DNA of 64,000 bases from an uncultured Eudoraea sp. (GTDB lineage: Bacteria > Bacteroidota > Bacteroidia > Flavobacteriales > Flavobacteriaceae), in assembly GCF_947490415.1 (NCBI RefSeq), contig NZ_CANLGX010000001.1:620001-684000 (forward strand), read 5' to 3'. The position numbers and the translations under genes were made by a program. Shown here piece after piece: positions 53,216 to 62,594 of this stretch (position 1 is the first letter of the stretch; every line of letters begins with the position of its first letter). The notes under the pieces were generated by a model. That model was given only the letters and a program-made list of their open reading frames with translations. It ran no database searches and was not told the origin of the DNA.

Positions 53216-55870
53216 TTATTCCCGGCCAAAAATACTTCCCACGCGCTTTACGAACTGGGCCAGGACCAAAGAACCAAAAGCAAACAAAATAGTAACTCCT
53301 AAATGTCCGGAAGAAAAGGTCTCCAGAGAAAGTGCCCGGGCCACCGGCGGTATTAGATAGGCCCCGAGCGTAATCATTATAGACAACACAATAGCGCCCC
53401 ATACCCACGGATTTTTAGTCACTTCATTGACAAAGAATAATTCTTGACGTTTGGGCATGTTGAAGACATTGAACAATTGTGCCAAAACCAAAGTATAGAA
53501 TGCCATGTTATTAATGGCCATGGGGGCTAGTTTTAAAATGAAGTTTCCATAGGCCACAACGCCTAATACGGAGGCACTTATAGAGAGACCGTATATCATT
53601 GTGTCGTACCAGTCTTTTCGCTCCATAATGGGGGCTTTTGGGTTTTTGGGTGGTTGATCCATAATATCTTCTTCACCTTTTCCCAAACCAAGGGCTAAAG
53701 CGGGAAATACATCGGTTACAAGGTTAAGGAACAAGATCTGCAAGGGTAACAATGGTGCCGGAAGATTCAATAAAGCTGCCAGTCCTACGGATAAAATTTC
53801 GGCCAGATTGCACGACAAGAGATACACCACGAACTGACGGATGTTCTGAAAGACTACCCTGCCTTGCCTGATAGCGAGTTCAATGGCCGTAAACTTGTCG
53901 TTCTTTAAAATTACATCTGCAACTTCGCGCGCCGCTTCCGTACCCCGAATACCCATTGCTATGCCAATATTTGCTTTTTTTAAGGCCGGGACATCGTTGA
54001 TCCCGTCGCCGATCATTCCTACAATATGATTGTTATCTTGATAGAAAGTTACTAAATCCAATTTCTGTTCAGGTGTTACCCTTGCGAAAACGGATGCGTT
54101 GAGTAACTTTGCGGTACAATTGTCACTTTTGTCAAGACCTTGCTGCAAATCTTTACCCAGCAAGACCTTTTCTTTAGGCTCATCCTCCTTTAATATCCCT
54201 ACTTCCTCTGCAATTTTTTTAGAAGTTCCCGGGTGGTCACCTGTTACCATCACGACCCGTATGCCCGCTTTCCTGTAAATGTCGATAGTTGCCTTAACAT
54301 CTTCGCGCGCGGGGTCTATAAAACCAATGATACCCAAAAAAGTCAATTCGTGCAATAAGCTTTCCTTTGTTGGGCATTCTGAGGTTTCTTTTATGGCAAA
54401 AGCCAAAGTGCGCAGGCCTTGTGAGGCCAGTTTATCCAGTTTTTTATCCCAATCTTCTTTAAGGTCGAAGGGTTTTCTTCCAGATGTATCCCAATAAAAA
54501 CTACAATAGGGAACGAGACTTTCATATGCCCCTTTAACATAAACTTCAAATTTTTTTTGATACTGGTTTACTGTGGCCATTAATTTCCGTTTTGCATCAA
54601 AAGGGAGTTCCATTATTTCGGGGTGTTCATTTTTGATAGACACAGTATCGTAGTCCAATTGTTCGGCAAAATCCATTAGCGCAAGCTCTATAGAATCACC
54701 AGGTTCGTCTTTTGGCATACCCACAACATTGTTGCAGAGAATGGAAGCCAATATTATTTTATTGAAAGCAGAATATTTGCTTCCAGAATCCAAAATATCC
54801 GATTTGACCGGATATTCTTTTGTCAAAGATTCATTTCCGAAAAGTACGGTATGCACTTTCATCTGATCCTCGGTCAGCGTTCCCGTTTTGTCCGTACAGA
54901 TAATATCCGTTGCCCCTAAGGTCTGTACCGCTTCCAGTTTTTTGATGATTACTTTTTTCTCTGACAATCTCAACATGCCTTGGGCCAATGCAATTGTCGC
55001 CACGATTGGGAGTCCTTCGGGTATTGCTGCAACGGCAAGGGCTACTCCCGTTTCTATCATTAGTAGTAGGTCTATTCCGCGAATATAACCCGTGACAATA
55101 ATCAATACCGCAAAAAAAACAGTCAACCAAATGAGCCATTGGCTTAACTGGTTCAATTTCTTTTCCAGAGGAGTTCGTTCTTTTTCAGCATCCAGGCCCA
55201 TCTGCTGAATATTGCCTAATTGGGTGTGCTTACCTGTCGCGGTTACAATAGCTCTTCCCGATCCTGCAAGCACCGAAGTTCCCCTAAATACCATATTGGA
55301 TTGATCAGTAATCGGGGTTTTTGCCTTTAGCTCCTCCACTTTCTTATTAACTGGAGCGCTTTCGCCCGTTAAAGCAGATTCCTTTACTGAAAGATTATCG
55401 ACTTCGATCAGTCGGCCATCTGCAGGAATTACATCCCCGGTATATAGCAGTACCACATCGCCCGGCACTACTACGGAAGCCTTGAGCCTGATTTTTTTTC
55501 CAGATCGAATAACATATGTCGTAGCCTGACCCATTTTCCGCAAGGCCTCCAGGGAGCGTATCGCCTGAAGCTCCATAAAAAAGCCAATACCGACCGAAAT
55601 TAATATTACAATGATTATGGCAATCCCCTCCAGGAGATCGCTAAATACAAAAGCCAGTACGGCGGCAACCGCAAGAATATAAATTATCGGATTCAGCAAT
55701 TGATCGACAAATATGATCCACCGCTTTTTAGGGCCTTGTTCCGGAATTTGGTTAAAACCATAGTGTTCAAGGCGCTGGGTAGCTTCTTTCCTGCCTAGAC
55801 CTTGAACATCATCGCTGTCTAATTGGGCAACAATCTCTTTTATGGAAAGGGTGCAAGGGTCTTGAGGCAT
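53216..55870 (-). CDS. P-type Ca2+-ATPase-like cation pump
   Basis: About 884 residues, P2A-type. N-terminal cation-ATPase domain, actuator loop LTGES, PEGLP motif in helix 4 (VAAIPEGLPIVATIAL), phospho-Asp in CTDKTGTLTEDQ, hinge MIGDGINDVPALKKA, and about ten membrane helices. Closest to bacterial Ca2+ or Mn2+ exporters. I start at 55870 (MPQDPCTLS); the frame extends further without a recognisable domain. It lies 99 bp after hsp20 on the same strand and probably shares its promoter. Confidence 0.92.
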   Translation of the reverse strand: MPQDPCTLSIKEIVAQLDSDDVQGLGRKEATQRLEHYGFNQIPEQGPKKRWIIFVDQLLNPIIYILAVAAVLAFVFSDLLEGIAIIIVILISVGIGFFMELQAIRSLEALRKMGQATTYVIRSGKKIRLKASVVVPGDVVLLYTGDVIPADGRLIEVDNLSVKESALTGESAPVNKKVEELKAKTPITDQSNMVFRGTSVLAGSGRAIVTATGKHTQLGNIQQMGLDAEKERTPLEKKLNQLSQWLIWLTVFFAVLIIVTGYIRGIDLLLMIETGVALAVAAIPEGLPIVATIALAQGMLRLSEKKVIIKKLEAVQTLGATDIICTDKTGTLTEDQMKVHTVLFGNESLTKEYPVKSDILDSGSKYSAFNKIILASILCNNVVGMPKDEPGDSIELALMDFAEQLDYDTVSIKNEHPEIMELPFDAKRKLMATVNQYQKKFEVYVKGAYESLVPYCSFYWDTSGRKPFDLKEDWDKKLDKLASQGLRTLAFAIKETSECPTKESLLHELTFLGIIGFIDPAREDVKATIDIYRKAGIRVVMVTGDHPGTSKKIAEEVGILKEDEPKEKVLLGKDLQQGLDKSDNCTAKLLNASVFARVTPEQKLDLVTFYQDNNHIVGMIGDGINDVPALKKANIGIAMGIRGTEAAREVADVILKNDKFTAIELAIRQGRVVFQNIRQFVVYLLSCNLAEILSVGLAALLNLPAPLLPLQILFLNLVTDVFPALALGLGKGEEDIMDQPPKNPKAPIMERKDWYDTMIYGLSISASVLGVVAYGNFILKLAPMAINNMAFYTLVLAQLFNVFNMPKRQELFFVNEVTKNPWVWGAIVLSIMITLGAYLIPPVARALSLETFSSGHLGVTILFAFGSLVLAQFVKRVGSIFGRE

Positions 55871-55969
55871 TATTTTGAGTTTTGCAGGAAAATATAATGC
55901 CCCCTGACCAATACTATTCAAATGGACGCCTGGTTATTGGCAAGAGGGCAATCAGAATTCAAATGGTCA

Positions 55970-56434
55970 TTAAGCGATTTCTATCACTTTGGGTGGACGT
56001 TTTTTGGCCTCTTCTTTTTTAGTCAGCTTAAAGCTTAAGATACCGTCTTTGTATTTGGCCTTAATTTCTTCTTCTTTTACGCTCTCGGGTATTTTCAGAG
56101 AACGTTCAAAAGAATTGTAACTAAATTCCCTTCGGGTATAGTTTTCTTCTTTTTCTTCTGCCTTGCTTGACTTTTCAGCAGAGATGTTGAGGCAGCCATC
56201 ATCAATGGTTACATTGAAATCTTTTTTGCCAAAACCAGGAGCGGCAAGTTCGATCTCGAAATTGTCATCCGTTTCCCTGATGTTTAAAGCAGGTTCCATT
56301 CTTTTCCCATTCCAAAAGTTAGTAGGTAGCATATTTCTTCCCCATCTGCGGTTATCCAAAAAATCGTCCATATCAAAGAAATCTTGGGTTACCAGACTGC
56401 CAAAAGGCCTTCTTCTAAATTTTACCAGTGTCAT
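55970..56434 (-). CDS. Hsp20 small heat-shock protein
   Basis: A 154-residue alpha-crystallin chaperone. The crystallin domain spans about 45-140 (LNIRETDDNFEIELAAPGF, NISAEKSSKAEE, YKDGILSFKLTK) and the C-terminal I-x-I anchor is seen in PKVIEIA. It holds unfolding proteins. First gene of a probable operon with the P-type ATPase; its promoter carries the Fnr-type palindrome 73 nt from the start. Confidence 0.95.
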   Translation of the reverse strand: MTLVKFRRRPFGSLVTQDFFDMDDFLDNRRWGRNMLPTNFWNGKRMEPALNIRETDDNFEIELAAPGFGKKDFNVTIDDGCLNISAEKSSKAEEKEENYTRREFSYNSFERSLKIPESVKEEEIKAKYKDGILSFKLTKKEEAKKRPPKVIEIA

Positions 56435-56475
56435 GATCTTATATTTTTAAGTTAAACAATTAATTAAACATGACC

Positions 56476-56518
56476 CGAAGGTACCTTGTGCGGCCTATAT
56501 GCGAAATGATTTGGGTCA
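56476..56518 (-). promoter_or_regulatory. Fnr-type operator of hsp20
   Basis: TGA-TTTGGG-TCA at 56507-56518; minus-strand box TACCTTCG (56483 to 56476), near TAnnTTTG, begins 24 nt beyond. Rightmost exact site of the island. Confidence 0.68.
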
Positions 56519-56647
56519 GTCCGAAATAGTTCTAAAAAACTTTTTGATCACCCTATTTCTGAAGATTAAAGTCATTTAAGAAGATGCCAGATATCTATAC
56601 ATTACCTAAAATGTTGGATTGATAATCTAAAAATATGAAAGCAATAG

Positions 56648-56992
56648 AAAAACGAAAGGAATTTTTATGGAGAACAACCTATAGAAGTAGCTACTACAAT
56701 TATTGCCTTAGATTTATTTTATGAAGTAACAGGAAAAAACAAATATAAAAATCAACTTGAGTTAGCCTTTAGTTGGTTTTTGGGAAATAATCATTTTAAA
56801 CGAATCATGTATAATACGGAAAACGGCGCCTCCTATGATGGTCTTGAAGATACACACATTAACATTAATCAAGGAGCAGAATCTACCTTATATTTTTTCA
56901 AAGCACAAATAATTATGGATAAATACACCATAAAACCAACTGCTCATAAATCTGATAAGTCTATACGAAAAGATCACTTAAAGATCACTTAA
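56648..56992 (+). pseudogene. C-terminal fragment of carbohydrate-active protein
   Basis: An open frame without start codon reads YGEQPIEVATTIIALDLFYE, FSWFLGNNHF, YDGLEDTHININQGAEST, like the C-terminus of the alpha/alpha-barrel proteins encoded with glycosyltransferases in Bacteroidota. Everything upstream of the barrel is gone. A near-operator (AGA-TTAAAG-TCA, 56563-56574) precedes it. Confidence 0.6.
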
Positions 56993-57046
56993 ATCTACTT
57001 TACAAAGCTTTTCGGTTACGCCGGTCGTGCCATCGGAATGTACAGT

Positions 57047-57886
57047 TCAATAGCGTAAGCCATGTCCGAAAGCACCCTGCACCCGGCAAATCTCTGCAGC
57101 GAAGGAAGCAGCTTTCTCAAGGGAGTTTTCAATCAATAAGGCCGGTTGAACACCGGTGTTGGCTTTGCCTCCAACATAGGAAATCAGGAATCCGCTGATG
57201 AAAGCATCTCCTGCTCCGAGCGTGTCCTTTGGTATCACTACCCGGGGAGCTTGTCTAAACCAGGATCGACCATCGAACAGAATGACTTCGCGGGGACCCC
57301 TTGTGGCCACTGCAAGGGTACAGCCTTTATTCACCGCTTTCTCAAGAAGTTCTTTTGCCGCTTCTTCGGTCCATTCGGCACAGGAAAAAAAACCAAAGTC
57401 GATGTACTGACATAGGGAAAGCGCATATTCGCTATCGAAGTCATCCGAAAAGTCGTAGCTGATCAAGGGATTTAGTTGTTGCAATTGGGATAAGTAGCGA
57501 TCCATATAGCTGTACGCACTGGTATGCACAATTGAAAACGTTTGCAGGTAATCGAGATCGTCGAAAATGAATTCCATTGGAACGGATTTGCTGATTCCTC
57601 CTTTATTCGATGAAATAAAAACTCTCTCGCCATCTTCGATTGTCAAAATTGCATGGCCATTTGGTCCTTCAACACAGCGACAATGGGAAGTGTCTACGCC
57701 TATTCGGGCGAGTGTTCGTTGCACATGCTTAGCACTTTCATCACTTCCAAAAATACCCAGATAGGCCGAATCGCAGCCTAACATCGACGCATATACCGAA
57801 AAGTTAAGCGCGTTACCGCCCGGAAACATTGTCCGAATGTGACTATAGTCGTCCACAACATTGTCGCCGATACCTATAACCTTCAT
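57047..57886 (-). CDS. frlD: Fructosamine kinase FrlD-like (PfkB family)
   Basis: A 279-residue ribokinase-fold kinase resembling FrlD: GIGDNVVDDYSHIRTMFPGGNALNF at the start, DTSHCRC, ISYDFSDDFDS, WFRQAPRVVIPKDTLGAGDAFISGF at the catalytic end. FrlD phosphorylates fructoselysine (an Amadori product) at C6. Starts at 57886 rather than 57907. It is 23 bp after frlB. Together with frlB its G+C content is visibly higher than that of its neighbours, which suggests acquisition by transfer. Confidence 0.8.
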   Translation of the reverse strand: MKVIGIGDNVVDDYSHIRTMFPGGNALNFSVYASMLGCDSAYLGIFGSDESAKHVQRTLARIGVDTSHCRCVEGPNGHAILTIEDGERVFISSNKGGISKSVPMEFIFDDLDYLQTFSIVHTSAYSYMDRYLSQLQQLNPLISYDFSDDFDSEYALSLCQYIDFGFFSCAEWTEEAAKELLEKAVNKGCTLAVATRGPREVILFDGRSWFRQAPRVVIPKDTLGAGDAFISGFLISYVGGKANTGVQPALLIENSLEKAASFAAEICRVQGAFGHGLRY

Positions 57887-57909
57887 TGCGCTATCTCCCA
57901 TCATCAAAA

Positions 57910-58899
57910 TTAGTATTCCACTTTACCCATATAACGGCGTGTTTCAAGTGGATGATTGCGAATATTTGCCAATGCTTCCCGGTAATCACACAGCACGCTG
58001 TAGAACAAGACCGGATTAAAAAACTCGACAACAGACTCGGGAAGCACCCCAATACCAAGCTCTTTGGCGTCGATTACTACATAATTCTTGGCGTAATTTT
58101 TAAGGAAGGCAATCACCCTCTCATCAAGGGGACGAGTGCGACCTTCATTCACCAAAAGAATGAAATTGGTTTTTTTGTCTGTAACTTCAAAAGGACCGTG
58201 AAAAAACTCACCGGAGTGAATTGCGCTCGCGTGCAGCCATTGCATTTCCATCAAAGAGCAGATCGCAAAGCCATAAGCGTGTCCATAGCTCGCTCCGCTA
58301 GACAAAATATAGAACATTTTCTCATTCTGATACGTCTCTGCAAATGTCAAGACTCGCGAGCCCACTTTGTTGCGTGCTGCTGCAACGACATCATCTATCT
58401 TTAACAAAGCTTCCTGAAATTTGTGGTAATTGACATATCCCTCCGAGTATTGCAATATTTCAAGACAAAGCGCCAGTGTAATTGCCATCGGATTATTTTG
58501 AACGCTTGATTCATCTCCCCATTCGTAAACAACATTATAATCCGAAAAAGCAGCAATATCTGATGACTTGTTATGAGTTAATGAGACCGTAAGAGAACCT
58601 GCTGCTTTTGCAACTTTCACCGCCTCAACTATTTCCGGGGTAATACCACTGTGCGAGCATAAGATGACAACCGACCGTTCCCCAAGCACCTTCGGTACCG
58701 CATGAACAAACTCGTTGGCCGTATAGAGATCAGTACGCAATAGACGGCTTTCACTCCCCAGGAAGAATTTGGCCGGGTAGAGATCTACCAGTGAGCCTCC
58801 ACAGGCAACTAAAAATACCTCTGACATTTGAACACCGTCTTCAGCTCTCGCTATGAGCATTTTGACTAGTGCCTTAGTATGCAGGGTAATTGAATTCAT
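57910..58899 (-). CDS. frlB: Fructosamine 6-phosphate deglycase FrlB-like
   Basis: A 329-residue SIS-domain protein related to FrlB: VFLVACGGSLVDLYPAKFF, ILCSHSGITPEIVEAVKVA, HSGEFFHGPFEVTDKKT with the catalytic Glu, and the C-terminal ETRRYMGKVEY. FrlB splits fructoselysine 6-phosphate into glucose 6-phosphate and lysine. Which amino acid is attached here is unknown. Forms an operon with frlD and, 41 bp upstream, a transporter. Confidence 0.82.
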   Translation of the reverse strand: MNSITLHTKALVKMLIARAEDGVQMSEVFLVACGGSLVDLYPAKFFLGSESRLLRTDLYTANEFVHAVPKVLGERSVVILCSHSGITPEIVEAVKVAKAAGSLTVSLTHNKSSDIAAFSDYNVVYEWGDESSVQNNPMAITLALCLEILQYSEGYVNYHKFQEALLKIDDVVAAARNKVGSRVLTFAETYQNEKMFYILSSGASYGHAYGFAICSLMEMQWLHASAIHSGEFFHGPFEVTDKKTNFILLVNEGRTRPLDERVIAFLKNYAKNYVVIDAKELGIGVLPESVVEFFNPVLFYSVLCDYREALANIRNHPLETRRYMGKVEY

Positions 58900-58940
58900 A
58901 AATAATTAATCTTGATATTATGTTAGGTGCTTTTTTAATT

Positions 58941-60434
58941 TTAATAAACAGAAATAGTCAACAAGATCATTGTTGTAATCAACAATAGTAAAAGCAGAGG
59001 CATTATAAATTGCACCCACTTATTGAACCCTATTTTCACAATAGCCAACGCTGCCAGGATTAGACTTGTAGGATTGATTAAATAAAACAGACCCATCCCA
59101 TATTGATAAGTGTTAACAATAGTCTCTCTTCCAATGTTTACAGTATCTGCTAATGGCGACATGATTGGCATGGTTAAAACAGCCATTCCTGAGGACGAGG
59201 GCATGAAAAAGGATAAACCCCCATAAATAAAGAGCATGACATTCGTAAACACGCCTTTGTTCATCCCTTCTGTAATTGTACTGGCATAATATAAAATAGT
59301 ATCGCTAATAAGACCATCTTCCATTAAAATGGTAACCCCCCGGGCAATCCCAACAATAAAGGCAACACTGAGTAAGGAGGCTGCACCTTTTGCAAACACC
59401 TCCACAAAAACAGTTTCTTTGATCTTTCCAATAATCCCAATAAGTATTGCGCCAACAAGAAAGGTAGTTGTCATTTCTACAAACCACCAATCTAAAAAAG
59501 AAACACCCACAATCATTACTACAAAGCATAATGAAAATACAAGGGTAATGAGTCTCAGTCTATTTGTGAATTCCGTTGTTGTGTTCATGGGTTTTATTCC
59601 AAACACCTTCTCCAGGGCCTCTTTTTGGTCATAAATAATTGACTTCGAGGGATCTGCTTTTACCCGTTTTGCATAGCGAAGAATATAAAGAATGGTAATA
59701 ACCAAACAAACAAACAGCATGATTAGGCGATTGTTGAGACCCATTGTCCAGGCTATTCCAGCAGCATCCGAAGCAATAATCGTAGAAAACGGATTTATAG
59801 TAGAGCACATTGTCCCAATTCCTGACCCTAGAAAAATACAGGCAAGCCCAACCATCGCATCGTATTTTGCTGCCAGGAATACAGGAATTAAAATAGGGTA
59901 AAAGGCCATCGTTTCTTCCGCAAGACCAAAGGTTGTTCCACCAGCTGCAATTAGTGTTGTTACCAATATAATTAGAATATACTCTCTGCCTTTAAGCGTT
60001 TTTGCCATCCAGGATATGCCAGCATCAAATGCCCCTGTGAGATTCATAATGCCAATTAAGCCCCCAATAATAAGGATAAGAAAGATGATGTCTGCTGCCG
60101 CGATTATTCCTTTTATTGGCGATTTCGCCAAAGCTGCAAGGCCTTGTGGTTTTGATTCCAGTTCTTTATAGGTATTAGGAATTCCAATGGGCTTATAGAT
60201 ATCACCACTTGTAAATTTGTGAATAGGAATTTTAATGTTGAGGTTCTCTAAAGTTTCTTGCGTTGCAGGCAATTCTACACTTTCTTCTATGCTAGTTTTG
60301 GTAAATGTATTACCTATAGTATTGTAGGCCAGACTATCGTATTTTCCTGCAGGAACCAACCAGGTTAAAAGTGTTACAAATCCGGCGATGAAGATTAGAA
60401 TGGTTTGGGCTGTTGGAAATTTTAGTTTTTTCAT
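58941..60434 (-). CDS. YfcC/DcuC-type transporter
   Basis: A 497-residue polytopic transporter with about 12 helices, of the YfcC family: FIAGFVTLLTWLVPAGKYD at the start, ILIIGGLIGIMNLTGAFDAGI, GGTTFGLAEETMAFYPILIP and SGMAVLTMPIMSPLADT. Escherichia coli uses an amino-acid permease (FrlA) for fructoselysine; here a YfcC-like protein takes that place and probably imports the Amadori product. First gene of the frl-like operon. Confidence 0.8.
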   Translation of the reverse strand: MKKLKFPTAQTILIFIAGFVTLLTWLVPAGKYDSLAYNTIGNTFTKTSIEESVELPATQETLENLNIKIPIHKFTSGDIYKPIGIPNTYKELESKPQGLAALAKSPIKGIIAAADIIFLILIIGGLIGIMNLTGAFDAGISWMAKTLKGREYILIILVTTLIAAGGTTFGLAEETMAFYPILIPVFLAAKYDAMVGLACIFLGSGIGTMCSTINPFSTIIASDAAGIAWTMGLNNRLIMLFVCLVITILYILRYAKRVKADPSKSIIYDQKEALEKVFGIKPMNTTTEFTNRLRLITLVFSLCFVVMIVGVSFLDWWFVEMTTTFLVGAILIGIIGKIKETVFVEVFAKGAASLLSVAFIVGIARGVTILMEDGLISDTILYYASTITEGMNKGVFTNVMLFIYGGLSFFMPSSSGMAVLTMPIMSPLADTVNIGRETIVNTYQYGMGLFYLINPTSLILAALAIVKIGFNKWVQFIMPLLLLLLITTMILLTISVY

Positions 60435-60708
60435 TTATGAATTCTATTACTATTTCTTAGTTAGTCCAAAAGCACCATAACGGTTTTAATAAACGACTCT
60501 TTTAATGGCGTATTTTTGTTATTCGATACTGTTTATTCTTTAAATAAGAGGCATTAGCAACATAAATATAACCGGGGTATAATTTCTTTTTAAAGAACAT
60601 TTTTAATTGTTGAATTCGGGTTTGATGATAGCATAAAATCCCTCCATCTAACAGCAGATAGTATCATTGACCCTGAAATTATAAAAGGCAATATTAAGCG
60701 CTTCATTT

Positions 60709-61653
60709 TCATCCCCATTCAGGAAATTGAGTAGTATTCAGATCCAGTGTTGCAATGGTCTGCATATCAGATTCAGCAAGCTCAAAATCGAAAATATCCA
60801 GATTTTCAATCATATGTGCTTTTTGGGAAGACCTTGGAATTGCAATAATTCCTCTCTGATAGTGCCACCTTAAGCATACCTGAGCGATGCTCTTAGTATA
60901 CTTCTTGCCTATGGCAGCGAGGGTTTGGTTGCTGAAAATTTCATTTCGCCCGGCAGCAAAAGGAGACCAGGCTTCCATTTGCGTCCCAGAGTTTTTCAAA
61001 AATTCATATGACTTGTCCTCCTGGAAGAAAACATGGGTCTCGATTTGATTGATTGCAGGTCTGATTTTAGCATATTCCATCATATCATCAAGTTGATCAG
61101 GTAAAAAATTACTCACGCCAATGGCTCTGATTTTGCCTTCCTTGAAGAGCTCTTCCATCGCCTGCCATGTCCCTTTTACATCTCCTCTGGGCCGGTGGAT
61201 AAGATAAAGATCTAAATACTCAACACCCAATTTGTTTATAGATGTTTCAAATGCCTTCTTTGTGCTTTCATAACCCGAATCGTCAACCCAAAGTTTTGAC
61301 GTTATAAATAGTTCCTTTCTATCAATACCACTTTGCTTAATCCCTTCTCCTACAGCTTCTTCGTTTCCGTAAATATGAGCAGTATCAATAAGGCGATAAC
61401 CCACTGAAATTGCATCAAACACACATCGTGTACCTATAGCTCCTTTTAGGGTATTTGTGCCAAAACCAAGCCTTGGCATTGGTATACCATTGTTGAGCAA
61501 TACGGTTGGAATTGAATTATTTATTGGGGTAGCGGAAAGCGCTCCAAATAGTTTTGAACTTCCTAAACCCACAAACACTGTTGCAGCAGCAAACTTTGTG
61601 CTTCTTTTTAAAAACTCCCGACGTTTTACTAAACCATTCCTATGATTTTCCAT
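60709..61653 (-). CDS. Tat-exported aldo/keto reductase
   Basis: A 314-residue aldo/keto reductase with a twin-arginine signal (RREFLKRSTKFAAATVFVGL). Catalytic tetrad is seen: Asp and Tyr in LIDTAHIYGNEEAVG, Lys in FITSKLWVDDS, His in LYLIHRP. NADP loop near IAIPRSSQKAHMIEN. Export of an NADPH enzyme by Tat is unusual but recurrent in Bacteroidota. Single gene. Confidence 0.9.
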   Translation of the reverse strand: MENHRNGLVKRREFLKRSTKFAAATVFVGLGSSKLFGALSATPINNSIPTVLLNNGIPMPRLGFGTNTLKGAIGTRCVFDAISVGYRLIDTAHIYGNEEAVGEGIKQSGIDRKELFITSKLWVDDSGYESTKKAFETSINKLGVEYLDLYLIHRPRGDVKGTWQAMEELFKEGKIRAIGVSNFLPDQLDDMMEYAKIRPAINQIETHVFFQEDKSYEFLKNSGTQMEAWSPFAAGRNEIFSNQTLAAIGKKYTKSIAQVCLRWHYQRGIIAIPRSSQKAHMIENLDIFDFELAESDMQTIATLDLNTTQFPEWG

Positions 61654-61851
61654 ACTTATTTCTCACTTTTAATTTATATAAAAATAGCTAAAACTCTGTT
61701 GAGTTTCAATTTCTTTTAGCGGATGCTCACGAAGATCGGAGATTTGTAACTTAGTTAAACAAACCTTTTCGGAGTCATCAACAAGAAATTAAGAATATTC
61801 CATTGGAAAGAGAAACAGTCAAAAGGGTATAAGGCAAGAAAATAGTACTTT

Positions 61852-62472
61852 TTACAGGCGCCCACAAAACGCATTGTAAAAGTCCACCACTTCCAAGGGC
61901 CCGGTCAATGAACGGTTGTTTATTTTTTCTGCAAGGGTGGGGCAATCCCAAAAATAGCTGGCCAGGCGTTTCTTTTTAAGGCCAAAGATACCTTGGGTGG
62001 CCCGTTCCATAGTGGTTTCACCTTCCCGAAGAAACAGTTCAAATTGATCCAGGTAATCATTGTCGTCATGTATAAATTCCCTTGCATAACAACCTAAGGG
62101 TCCCTTGGCCAATACCTTTAAAAAGACTTTTTTGCCATATCCGGGCCGGCTATAATAATGAAACCTAAAAAACTGGTTTTCCTCAGCATACCAAAGGGAT
62201 TCATACGTATGTATCCCTGCCTTATAGCCCAATAGGTCTTCCGCACTATAGCGCTTTACCTTGCCGCGTTCATCCTTGAACCTGATCTTTTTAAAGAGCG
62301 TCCCATCATTCCGGTCTTTCACCGATCCATAAAGTGAATCTTTACTGTTGAGAACTATGTATCCGGGTTCATAGGTTTGGGCACTAACGGCCTGGGGCGA
62401 ACAACAGAGAATTAGTACGAAGAGCGTGAAACCTAAACCTTTACCTCTATATAGAAAAGCATTGAATGTCAT
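61852..62472 (-). CDS. Secreted hypothetical protein
   Basis: A 206-residue protein with a signal peptide (LGFTLFVLILCCSPQAVSAQ) and a mainly beta N-terminal half: GYIVLNSKDSLYGSVKDRN then IRFKDERGKVKRYSAEDLLGY. This resembles the start of Bacteroidota periplasmic proteins with unknown roles. Four Cys residues in the mature part. No clear partner. Confidence 0.65.
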   Translation of the reverse strand: MTFNAFLYRGKGLGFTLFVLILCCSPQAVSAQTYEPGYIVLNSKDSLYGSVKDRNDGTLFKKIRFKDERGKVKRYSAEDLLGYKAGIHTYESLWYAEENQFFRFHYYSRPGYGKKVFLKVLAKGPLGCYAREFIHDDNDYLDQFELFLREGETTMERATQGIFGLKKKRLASYFWDCPTLAEKINNRSLTGPLEVVDFYNAFCGRL

Positions 62473-62594
62473 AAAAAAAGTTTATAGGTCCCTAAAGACA
62501 AAGAATATACCATAATCAGCGAACCTGTTTGTTTTTCGCTCAAATGCTAAAATTTCAGGTCTCCTTTAAAACTGCACCCCTTATGATCCTCAAA

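Noticed and set aside
56563-56574. Possible operator before the carbohydrate-protein fragment
   Set aside because: Left half is AGA rather than TGA. A box (TACATTAC) is at the right phase, so it may be a decayed site, but I do not count it.
56780-56992. Short ATG-starting frame as separate gene
   Set aside because: It is the tail of a longer start-less frame from 56648 and is better read as a gene fragment.
57886-58404. Plus-strand frame of 172 codons opposite frlB
   Set aside because: Antisense to a clearly conserved gene; its sequence has no domain or signal and mirrors frlB codons.
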